Position numbers and translations under genes: made by a program. This document shows positions 1-8,841 of a DNA stretch of 12,771 nt, piece after piece. Positions within the stretch are counted from its first letter, which is position 1; the number at the start of each line of letters is the position of its first letter. The notes under the pieces are model-generated. The model ran no database searches, had not been told where the DNA came from, and worked only from the letters and a program-made list of their open reading frames with translations. The DNA lies in assembly GCA_022496185.1 (NCBI GenBank), contig WTXG01000577.1, forward strand, positions 1 to 12,771, in the 5' to 3' direction. This DNA is from Multifurca ochricompacta. Taxonomy: Eukaryota; Basidiomycota; Agaricomycetes; Russulales; Russulaceae.

Positions 1-181
1 TTCGTTCCGGGGAGGTTCTATTAGTCTCGATCTAATGTTAACGTCCTGATAGAAACAGTTTACGGTCTCTGGTTCGAGATCGCTTATTTTGAAAATTTTA
101 ATGCCTGGATGGCAATCAAGATCGCCCGCCCAGAAATGGGCCCCCATCTAATCTACCACAGTGACTTACTATCAATACTTC

Positions 182-1345
182 TTATTCCACGGCCTTCGCT
201 GGCGTAACTGCCGTGCCCGCCACCCTTCCCAAACCTCTTACATCACCCGAACTCCGCCAGATTGAACATTTGGCATCGAACTTGACATGCTGAACGGTCT
301 GCCAACCGTAACATTTCCATTCAGTGAGCTTGAAAACTATGCCTGTCATGTCCACAATAATGGGCAAGCCCTTGGGGATAGGAACTTGTCGCATTCCTGG
401 TTCCCCGTCGTCGCTGAGAACCGTGTTTTCACTAGATTCCCGAATCATCGGGTGGCCAGCCGCTGTCCCATGCTCAGTACAAGTAGTATATGATAAAACA
501 GGGTTTAAAACCAACGGAGAAGTCTCAGCGCTTCGTGGAAAGCATAAGCCATCTTCTCGAGTTGGAGGAAATCTTCAAAAGTCTACAACAGGGAATGACC
601 GCGAGGAAGTTGTTCGATCGCGCCCCACCACCTTCATGACTTGCTGGTGGACATGGACTTCCTCCTGGACTTCCAAGTAGAGGCCAATAGAACCAATGGT
701 CGCTGCAAGTGTGAATGTGGTATTTTCTGTACAGGCCCCGATCTGTATGCTAGGCACACAGAGATAACAAATGCAAATGCACAGACCATGGCCCCAATAT
801 CTGTTTTCCATCTCGTGTCACTCAACTTGAACTCGCTATCCTTCTCGCTGGCGCGGACAATCAGGCTGAATACGTCTTTCCTTTCGATATCTTGAGTAGT
901 GTTCTTGGGGTTTAATACTGCCCTGCGCTCAGAAATCGGGTGTAAATGTGAAGGTATATGCCCTTGCAGCACGCACCTCTTGAAGGGGAGGTTGTATACC
1001 CACTATGGAGCAATGACTCTCACAAACCCAGTATACACCCATATCCGCATCGCCTCCTGCATACCCATCGCGCCCACTTTGTCGCCGGAATTATAAACCA
1101 AAATCGTAGGCTGAATTAACCAAGAAAGCGACATGAATTGTGTAAGCTTGCACGGGCTTAAGTGTTACGACGTCCTTCTGTGCTCAGCCCTCTGTGGTGA
1201 TCATGTCTCGATAGACCCTCAAAGTCTCGGCTCATACAAGTACAAGCGAACATATCAAGTGCTGAACGCAGGACCCGATGTCTCCTCCAGTCTTCCTTGT
1301 TGGAAGTTATGAATAATCCATTCTCTATGAATGAAGCCACCAAGT
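182..1345 (-). pseudogene. Cytochrome P450 pseudogene (basidiomycete microsomal type)
   Basis: Cytochrome P450s are haem monooxygenases. Read on the minus strand, family blocks appear in the right order. Helix C is WRRHR at 1275-1289. Next come TLRVYRDMITTEG and AQKDVVTLKPVQ, then WVYNLPFKR, then ERKDVFSLIVRASEKDSEF. A damaged helix I reads GACTENTTFTLAATIG around 700-735, where AGxETT is usual. The K-helix ExxR is EALR at 523-534. An intron then joins to AGHPMIRES and IPKGLPIIVDMTGI, which ends near 338. Lesions are TGA at 1184-1186 where Trp is expected, TAA at 1091-1093, a frame change, TAG at 1003-1005, and a junction at about 550-600 that needs an indel or an odd intron. No intact FxxGxRxCxG haem loop follows; 80-145 holds at most a faint echo. 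The limits are approximate, and the 5' end runs towards the SEC20 promoter. The family call is firm, and inactivation is nearly certain. Confidence 0.85.
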
Positions 1346-1482
1346 GAAACGAAAGGTATTTGGGTCGACCACTTTGACTTCACCCATGAGAGCCGCATAC
1401 ATGTGTCTGGCTATGATTACCTTAAAAGGCAGTCAAGTCAAGCTGGTCGCTGGCCATAACACGCGCCGCGCTACGTGTGCAT

Positions 1483-1520
1483 TTACTTACTCTTTTACTC
1501 TAACTCTTACTATTACTATC
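1483..1520 (+). promoter_or_regulatory. Pyrimidine-rich leader before SEC20
   Basis: The bases just before the SEC20 ATG are mostly C and T with repeated CTTACT-like units, including CTCTTACT at 1504-1511. Such CT tracts often lie near transcription starts of fungal genes. The same octamer precedes the F-box gene and GH47 copy 2. The regulatory role is inferred. Confidence 0.4.
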
Positions 1521-2793
1521 ATGCCACCCTTACCTCTCACTTTTGACGACGATACTAACGTTTCCATTGCTTCAATTCAACGACGTCAAAATGATTTACG
1601 TGACTTCCAGATACCTCGCCTACGTGGTTGTTCAGAGTCTCTCGCAATACAACAGCAGTGCGCTGCTGAGCTTCGCGAAGACTTGGAGACCATAACGCGC
1701 CTTGTCGATGTGAGCACACCTAGCGTTATATTGTCATTTCTGCTCAAGGGACGCCAGTAGGCCTTGGACGAAACTGTCGATCTCCAGCGCAGTGAGGGCA
1801 GTCGAAAAGGTCTCCGCGGTATAATTCAGGGCCTTAGAGCGGACTTATTACAGTATGTAAAACCCTGGTTGATTGGAGCTAGCTTCCGAGTAAGTTTTCA
1901 GGCTGAGAAAAGATATGCGGGCAGCTTTGCTCGCTTCGAAACGAGCCATCGACTCCAAGGCTTCCTCGAATAGGGAGGAATTACTGCGTTCGTCCGTAAT
2001 GAATCAGACAAAGACCTCTGAAGGGAAGACTACGTATGTCACAGAACCTTGTGCTTCTGATCCTTCTCTCATTCAAACGTAGGGAGGACGCAGTGATGCA
2101 AGCTCAGGGAGACGTAACGGATGCCCTCAGGAGGACAATGGCATTAATGCAGAGTGAGCTCGAGCGCTCCGTCTTATCCACGCAGATGCTGGGTTAGCGA
2201 ATCTTTGTGTCTGTTTCTGTTTCAAACAAGCCGCCTAATACATATTTCCAGAGGCATCTACAGCGTCACTTAAAGCTACATCATCGACCCAGGACGTCCT
2301 TACTGGCCTGCTTGGCACTTCAAAGCAACTTGTCACCGCGCTTGAGAAAGCAGATTGGTTGGACCGAATGCTCATCTTTGCCGCTCTGACATTTTTCGCG
2401 CTCGTCATCCTCTTCATTCTGAAACAGCGCATCGTTGATCGTGGGCTACGTATCGCATTCTGGTGGACGCGCTTTTTACCATCTTGGGACTGGAGTGAGC
2501 CACGGTTAGGTGTAAAGGAAAGCGCATTGAAGGGGACCACTTCCACGCAAAGTGTGGTAGCAACCGCTTCGTCCATTATCGCGTCTACAGCAACTGCTCT
2601 GGTATCTCAAGTCGCCCATGCCGCAGGGTCCGAGTGGAACGAGCCTGGCGAGCATGCCAGCGACACCAGCGACACATTATCTCACGTGTCTTCCCGTCTG
2701 GACACAGCTGACTCGGGCTCTTTCCCAGTTATTAGTACTACTACCGCTACTACTTCAACGGCCCCTTCAAAAAGTGTTCATGATGAGCTCTGA
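1521..2793 (+). CDS. SEC20: Sec20 SNARE, Golgi-to-ER retrograde transport
   Basis: Sec20 is an ER-resident SNARE that, with Ufe1, Use1 and the Dsl1 tether, receives COPI vesicles from the Golgi. The model has five exons: 1521-1709, 1761-1852, 1902-2033, 2083-2192 and 2252-2793. All junctions are in frame, totalling 1065 bases (354 residues). Residues 1-170 are helical and charged, including IQRRQNDLRDFQIPRLRG, the ASKRAIDSKASSNREELLRS stretch and ALRRTMALMQSELERS. The SNARE-like helix (LLGTSKQLVTALEKADWLDR) directly precedes one transmembrane segment starting at Met214 (MLIFAALTFFALVILFIL). The basic and aromatic patch RIVDRGLRIAFWWTRFLP follows, then a Ser/Thr-rich tail that should be lumenal. 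The protein ends in HDEL, the ER-retrieval signal also known on yeast Sec20. The donors GTATGT at 1853 and 2034 are strong. Exon 4 is too short to stand out as an open frame but fits perfectly. Its start lies on the opposite strand from, and next to, the P450 relic. Confidence 0.92.
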
Positions 2794-2892
2794 TTATGAT
2801 TGTCCATCAGTTACAATATAATATTTGTGTGGTTATGGTGACGTTGCGAGAGGTCCATGGACCTTGAAACTTTGAAATTGAACTCGGCTCTG

Positions 2893-2900
2893 CTCTTACT
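2893..2900 (+). promoter_or_regulatory. CTCTTACT motif in leader of the F-box gene
   Basis: A CT-rich tract (about 2887-2916) lies in the 130-base gap after SEC20. Its CTCTTACT octamer starts 31 bases before the ATG, the same spacing as in GH47 copy 2. A core-promoter or initiator role is inferred. Confidence 0.35.
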
Positions 2901-2923
2901 CTTATTCTTACTCACTGTACGAC

Positions 2924-5616
2924 ATGTCTGCCAGTCATCCGTATCCGTCCAAACGGCAGAAGCTTGACCTTGACCGACACCGCGAAGGAGAATATACACC
3001 TTCCCTATCCTCTCTGGACATCATCCCTGTCGAAATCCTTACTGAAATTCTCTCTTATGTGACGTCCCCTAAAGATATCCTATCCGTTGCACGCTGTAAC
3101 AAAAATCTCTGTGCAACGCTTCTCAATCCTTCCAATGTGATGATTTGGCGTCGCGCTCGCCGTCGTTGCATCGTACCTGGTCTTCCTCCCCCGCTTCCAG
3201 GTTGGAGCGAATCTGCATACGCTGCATTCATCTTTGACGCAGGAAACTGTCATGTATTGTATCCTTGCTCTCTAGCCCAGTCCTTATACCTACGACTCGA
3301 GCAGGTTTGTGATGCCCCGACAAAGCGGATGTTTATCTCGTTTGTAGCCAGAGTTCGGTTATGCAGGGAAGTGTGTACTATATTTATCGCATATCGGCGT
3401 TTTGCTTATGCTTTGGTAGCACGAATGCCGTGAAACCTTCTTTAAGTGTGTCTTTGTCCTTTCATCAGCCGCCACACCCTTGACCCAGCTGGCCGCAAGT
3501 GACCTAGTCACTCTGCGACGCCATCCACCCCCAGCCGACTCAGAGCCAAGCGAATACTTTATTAGACAGAGGTTGAGATGTTTGGAATTACCTGTTGATT
3601 CACTGCCTAGTGGGTGTGTAGTCTTCCACGCTGTCTCACGCGCTGATTCTGGTGCGAAGATGATCCTTATCACTACTGTGCGTTTACTCGGGTCTCGCGA
3701 CAGAGTCTCTGCCTGATCTCCTAACTCAATAATCAATGATCAGGTCTTTTGACCGACTTGGAAAAAACAAGAACGGAGTATGAAGAAATGATCGCGGGGG
3801 GCACATCTCAGGAAGAATACTTACAGGCAAGTTCTTTTGCACTAACAACTATAATCCTCGCGCTGATGGTGCGCATCAGCTCCTTGAGTCTGATATCCGT
3901 CGCCAGCATCAAACACTCGAGGTCCGTGCTCAAATATTCATGCAGTGTGGTTTTTGCCGACTGGATTGTAGCATGCAAAGCCTCTTTATGAATGGAGCCA
4001 ACAGTGGTGCTATCAATACCGAGTCATAAGGGGTTTAAATATGGATTTGTGGGTGTTGGACCTCTTTATCGTCTCTGCTCTTCGCCCGACTCAACCTTTG
4101 GTCTAGCTCTCGGGGTCTAGCAGCCGAAACCGGTTGGAGTCTGCAAGATCTTCTGAATAGCCCCACTTACTGCTCTTTGCACCGAAGCCACAATGCGCGC
4201 CTGGAGATGATCTCAGAAAGTGGTATGCTTTAAATTTTCGTCAATAGAAAAAGCTGTAACGGTGTAACGGAATCACAGCTGTGCGCTTACTCCTTGCAAA
4301 AATCGATGTTGAAATTCTTTCTCAGCTGGAGAACAAAAGACGTAGACAGAAGGCGCATGCCCAGCAGATTAGAAGAGCGGTTATGACTCGGCACTACAAT
4401 GACCTCGTCGATGACAAGTGCTATGCCGCTGTTCCCACTTTGGCCGAGTTTCGGGAGCTCCCCATCGTCAAAACCCTACAAGATCGAGAAGACGCGACAC
4501 CGTTTTCATCGGATACAAGCCGTTCCTCCTTATCAAACCCCGCTAAAGCTCAGCACGCCCTAGAATCCGAGTTAAAACGTTCCAAACTCATAGGTGGCAT
4601 GATCAGTAGCGATCTCAAGAGATGGGTGGACACTGCGCTGGGAAAGTTTGACGCAATGCTGGGACGACCAAACTGGAAAAGCGCATCGACGAGGGTCCTC
4701 CATCCTGCTGAGCGAGTCACATCTCGTTTTATATGCACTTTATGCCACGATACTCCAAAGCAGTATGGTACCCCGCAATCACTGGAATTTCGCGAGGCAT
4801 GCGTGCACCAGTGTATAGGTCGTCCAAAAAAGGGGGCAGCGAAGAGGAAGTGGAAGGCTGAGCAATTCGCCCCTGATCAGAAGGTACGAGTTTGGTCTGA
4901 CAATCGCTAATAAATCTAAGCTCGCTCGCTCGCAGGCCATAGCGGTGCTTTCACAAGCCCTTGACCTGACTGTGCTCGAGGCAGAAAATCCAGAGACGAG
5001 GGAGCAACTCCAACGCTTCGGTGCAAGATTTGTATGCAACTCATGCGATTCGCCAATTGTGATGGACTTCGAGCGCCTGGTATCCCGTCATTTTGTGCTT
5101 GAGGTCTCCTTCCTCTTCTAACTTCCCTGTTTCTAGGCTGGTCATTGCCATAGACATGATATAATGGAAGTCACACTGATTTTTAGGAGCGAGACTGCTA
5201 TTATGACAGTCGATCATCCGTATGAGGCGGGATCATTCGCGTGGTACTCGTCTCGCAACAATGAAGCGAAGAGATAAGGGAAACGAAGACATTTGCTTGT
5301 CGCCATTGCCGATACAGAACTCTTAAGCCAACACCGCCGCGGTTGTCGCGGACCGGCGACAGTCATGTGCAGAGATGGTTCACGTTCAATGGCCTGGTGT
5401 CCCACGCGAAAGAAAGGTGTGCCTTGAGTATCTTTGTTGAGGGCATGCGGTAACGAAGACTTGTGCTGTCATAGACACAAGATCTTTCCCATGGGCGACG
5501 AAGATTTTTTTCATGACCCTCATGCAATTGCAGATAGAAATGCAGGCTCAGGGAAAAACTTCCATGTTGGATCCAATTCGGATACGTCGAATACGTCGAA
5601 TACTCTTGAAGCTTAG
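2924..5616 (+). CDS. F-box protein with Cys/His-rich zinc-finger-like C-terminal half
   Basis: F-box proteins bind Skp1 and present substrates to SCF ubiquitin ligases; the target here is unknown. Eleven exons fit: 2924-3253, 3305-3374, 3469-3651, 3744-3826, 3880-4006, 4121-4222, 4279-4883, 4936-5094, 5137-5243, 5279-5416 and 5475-5616. They total 2046 bases, or 681 residues in one frame. The F-box lies at about residues 31-75 (IIPVEILTEILSYVTSPKDI). Then come a CHVC pair (Cys109, Cys112), GWSLQDLLNSPTYCSLHR, a charged helix (QLENKRRRQKAHAQQIRR), and Cys/His pairs in order: FICTLC, FVCNSC, GHCHRH, FACRHC with NGLVSHAKERH. The DEDFFHD tail matches a large agaricomycete F-box family as I remember it. 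Intron 4 (3827-3879) has a GC donor. The intron 5 acceptor may be 4120 or 4123. Intron 9 is only 35 bases; without it a frameshift would be needed. Intron 2 (3375-3468) is the least certain junction. Confidence 0.87.
3827..3879 (+). other. Probable GC-AG intron in the F-box gene
   Basis: The exon ends in CAG and the intron begins GCAAGT, the consensus for the minor GC-AG class. CACTAAC at 3839-3845 is a near-perfect branch site, and the acceptor is CATCAG. Removing these 53 bases joins EEYLQ to LLESDIRRQ without a frame change. The nearest GT (3831) gives the wrong phase. Confidence 0.75.
5578..5606 (+). repeat. Short tandem repeat at the 3' end of the F-box coding region
   Basis: About two and a half copies of a 9-base unit (ACGTCGAAT) encode a Asp/Asn-Thr-Ser-Asn repeat just before the stop. 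It looks like local slippage in an unstructured tail. Confidence 0.6.
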
Positions 5617-5777
5617 TAGACCGAAGATACTGCTTTTATATACATGAGGACAGTATACAACGAGCCCAATCTAGGAATGTAAGTGGTATAAAACGAATAC
5701 CCATTTTTCAATACTACCCTGAATGGCATTACATTCTTTGACTGTGGCCGGAGATGACAACCTGAAAGGGGTTGATG

Positions 5778-5783
5778 AATAAA
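5778..5783 (+). promoter_or_regulatory. Possible poly(A) signal of the F-box gene
   Basis: A canonical AATAAA lies 162 bases after the F-box stop codon on the same strand. The hexamer is seen; its use is inferred. Confidence 0.4.
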
Positions 5784-6230
5784 TGAGGCAGCACGGACTC
5801 TATCCCTTACCATTAAAACCAACGTAAATCATTTAACCGGATTCTCTTGTATTAAATAGCTAGCGAACAATTGATTTCATGCAGAATATCCGGTTTATCT
5901 CCGATTTTTTAGTCTCATTTTTTAGTTGACGTATATGTAGTATGTAGCGAGCGGCACATGGTTCAAAAAGATCACCGGGTGACGTGTTCCAAGTTTTTCT
6001 TTATTTAGACATAATACGAGCCATGAGGACTCATGTTCAAGAAGCATGTTCAACGCTCTCGAGGGCTCCTTTGCCGAAATTTGTATCATGAGGCTAGCAG
6101 GCTCACCCGAGAGTAACCTATAGAGATCGAGCTTCCGTAGGGTCCCATGGTATCCGAACGGGTTCCTTGCTTCGTTCCGCCCTGTTCGCAAGTTTTGCCC
6201 ATGGTCCAGCTGACCATTGCACTTCATGAA

Positions 6231-6237
6231 TATAAAA
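6231..6237 (+). promoter_or_regulatory. TATA box of GH47 copy 1
   Basis: TATAAAA lies about 60 bases before the proposed ATG at 6298, a normal distance for a fungal TATA promoter. It now drives a broken gene. Confidence 0.45.
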
Positions 6238-6297
6238 TGATTTATCCAGGTGCCATGGCCGTGTCTTCCCTACCCGTCTGCTACCTGTTCTTTTGTC

Positions 6298-8682
6298 ATG
6301 CGGGGGGCTTACTTGAAACTCTTCGCCATTTGTCTTGTTTCTGCCCCTGCTGTCGTTCAGGCAGGCTATGTCCAACTTCCTGGTCTCGAGGTCCCCTCGA
6401 GTGCGGCTGCAGATCGCGACTCAGTTGTCAGGATCTTCAGCCAGAGCTACAATGCATACAGGTACGCACACAGCACACACCTGCACCGTCGTTACCGGGG
6501 CCGGTTTGTGATGTGTACCATAGGAGCGTCGCTTTCGGCCACGACGAGGTTGCGCCAGTAAGTCAAAAACCGTTGGACCCCCGGAATGGGTGGGGTGCTA
6601 CCATCGTAGATGCGATGTCTACCATGGTGTGTAAGGGTGTCTTTAAATGTGGCTCTGAGCTCACCCCAAGATGTAGTATATCATGAATTTAACTGTAATT
6701 GTTTTTTCGCTCTCTCCCGCATTGTATGACGGACATCATCAATCATACAGGACTTCTTCGAAGAGGCGCTCAATTTCACCCAAACCATTGACTTCACGGA
6801 ATCGAAAACCTCCGCACCGTCAGGTAACTTACTAGATGAACAAAGTATGAACGACACTGATGACTTCTGACAGCATTTTCGAGAGCACCATTCGTTACCT
6901 AGGGGGACTTATCAGCGCGTATGAGCTCAGCGGGAAGCAGCACTCCTTCTTAATCGATAAAGCGAAGCAACTTGCTGACCGCCTTTCACTTGGATGGTCT
7001 CGAGTAAGTACACTTTGGTGACCATGGGTCACCTCACTGACATCACAATGATCTAGGGCAATGCCATTCCGTTCGGCTTTGTAGACTTCAGTACCAACCA
7101 GCCTATCATTCAAACGGTTTGTCTCTGTCAGCGGTCGTAACGTGATCTGACATCCATTCTCAGTCAAACATTGCCGAGGCTGGGACGGTGCGTCACAACG
7201 TTGATTAGGTTGCACGGACTGGGCTCACCACTATACCTGTAGCTTACGCTAGAGTGGTCCGTCTGAGCGAATATACCGGCAACGACACTTACAGGAAGTT
7301 AGCGGAGGGTTCGGTGCTCAAAATAGCGAGCAACGTAAGTAGAATGAGCACTTTCCGGCACTCAATTATCCACGTCTAATGCGTCATTTAGCCTACGCCT
7401 CTTCCCTGTAGGTTTTTCGCGGAAGTAGAAGATTCAATCTAAGCATATCCATATCCAGGCCTTCCTGGACAAGGAATAGACCCTGCCACGGAACCCTGTG
7501 GCGGATATGTGGTATGCCAATCGGGTTGAAAAGCGTAAATGCTGGCTGAATGATTTTGTCCCAGACTTGGGGAGGGGGGTCTGATAGCTATTTCGAATAT
7601 CTTATCAAGTACGCACAACTATCAAACACAAACAACAACGTCTTCGCAGATTCCTGGTTGACCGCAGTTGATTCCTCGATCAAAACTCTGGTCAAGGTCA
7701 GCTGGATTATGCTTACCCACGGTGTTACACTTACCCTCACAACCGAGTAGACTTCAACCATAGGAAATCATGTCTACTTGGCGGACTTTGATGATCAAAG
7801 ACGTATCCGTCATGTGGGATCACATCTGCCTGCTTCTACGCTGGAAATTGGTTGCTTGGTAATTCCGCTTTGTCCTTGTCCTTGCTGCTAATCACGGAAC
7901 CAACGCAACTGCGCCAGGTGGGAAGCTGACTAATAACGACACGATTGTCAACCTCGCTTTGCAGCTGAACGATGCCTGTTGGAAACGTACGCGGGTGATG
8001 CGTATGTATTTTTCGTCGTACGATGGAATCATCGTCGTAGCTGAATTTGATTAGAACCAAGATCGGCCCAGAAGTATTCGCGTATATTTCCTCAGACGGG
8101 AACTTCACTGGAGGTAGCAATCCCTCCGACGATCAGATAGCTTTTTACCAGGAGCACGGTTACTACATCACTGATGCAGTCTATATGTCCAGCGCCCTGA
8201 AGTGTTGGAGAGTAACTTTTATGCTTGGCGTGTTACGGGCGACCCTGTTTATCTACAACGTGCACAGAGTGCAGTCGCCAGTTTCCAAACCTTTTTGTCT
8301 ACACCAACGGGCTTTACTGGATCGATGATGACGTGAACAACCCCCAGTCGAAAATTGATACTGAGAGCTTCTGGTTTGCGGAAGTGCTTAAGTATCTGTA
8401 AGTGGGATCCTCGTTCCCTAATACCAGCTCAGCATAGATGACCTCTGTGCTTATAGATACCTCACCTTTGATGACCCAAGCCATATCAGCCTCGACGACT
8501 GTGAGCTTTTATTCTTTCTATGGGTTCAGGGGGAGCACAACTTAATATGATTTCCAGATGTCTTTAATACCGAGGCACATCCGTTGTTAGCTCCAAAAGC
8601 CGAGTCAACCTACGGCAGTGGCCAACTCATCCCTCGACTACTAACAAGTTTGTCTTGCGACCGGGACCGTTACCCGCCGTAA
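6298..8682 (+). pseudogene. GH47 alpha-1,2-mannosidase, copy 1 (inactivated)
   Basis: GH47 enzymes trim alpha-1,2-linked mannose from N-glycans. The start gives a signal peptide (MRGAYLKLFAICLVSAPAVVQA split as h-region and AxA). Family blocks follow across 16 exons: AFGHDEVAP with the catalytic Glu at 6546-6548, RNGWGATIVDAMSTM, an 18-base microexon YIMNLT (6677-6694), FESTIRYLGGLISAYELSG, AIPFGFVDFST, SNIAEAGT (7164-7187), EYTGNDTYRKLAEGS, TWGGGSDSYFEYLIKYA, NHVYLADFDD, DTIVNLALQLNDACW, IGPEVFAY, ESFWFAEVLKYL, YLTFDDP and VFNTEAHPL. At least six single-base or two-base lesions break the frame: about 6812-6823, 7258-7261, 7826-7828, 7983-7985, 8184-8187 and 8321-8328. Most splice sites still look good, so decay is recent. 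The last exon has its own ending, lacking the KFVK-type tail of copy 2. Confidence 0.88.
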
Positions 8683-8810
8683 GCCCTCTGTCTCTTGGCC
8701 TTAACCTTAACCTTGGCCTCCTTTGAAAACATTTAAGGAGATATCTATACCATTTACGTTCGGCTTAGGGTGGTCTCGTAAACCAGTATACCCATACCAT
8801 ACCCTTCTCC

Positions 8811-8818
8811 CTCTTACT
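8811..8818 (+). promoter_or_regulatory. CTCTTACT motif in leader of GH47 copy 2
   Basis: The 159-base gap between the two GH47 copies ends in a CT-rich tract whose CTCTTACT starts 31 bases before the ATG, as in the F-box gene. The gap also holds a TTAACC/TTAACC direct repeat near 8701. No clear TATA box at a normal distance was seen. Confidence 0.35.
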
Positions 8819-8841
8819 CTCCCTCTTCCCTTATTATATTT

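Larger units (their letters stand above)
5617..6297. other. Intergenic region between the F-box gene and GH47 copy 1
   Basis: These 681 bases hold no gene I can support. The left part should be the F-box 3' UTR, with AATAAA at 5778-5783. Around 5900-5930 there are two TTTTTTAG-like T-rich tracts. An open frame on the minus strand (5922-6227) has no family resemblance and no splice support. The right end holds the copy 1 promoter. Confidence 0.6.

Noticed and set aside
4917..4935. CTCG tandem repeat as a regulatory element
   Set aside because: It sits at the 3' end of F-box intron 7 just before the acceptor and is best explained as local slippage within the intron.
5922..6227. Open frame of 101 residues on the minus strand
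   Set aside because: No family motif, signal peptide or splice support; the start lies beside the GH47 copy 1 promoter, and the composition resembles noncoding DNA.
6147..6686. 179-residue open frame overlapping the start of GH47 copy 1
   Set aside because: Only a central stretch carries GH47 residues (KPLDPRNGWGATIVDAMSTM); the rest reads promoter and intron sequence.
8047..8328. Separate 93-residue gene on the plus strand
   Set aside because: The first part is GH47 exon 14 (IGPEVFAYISSDGNF) and the end is the same exon read out of frame after a lesion, so it belongs to the copy 1 pseudogene.
8696..8718. TTAACC direct repeats as a telomere-like or origin element
   Set aside because: Only two units, the wrong sequence for fungal telomeres (TTAGGG), and no wider repeat context.
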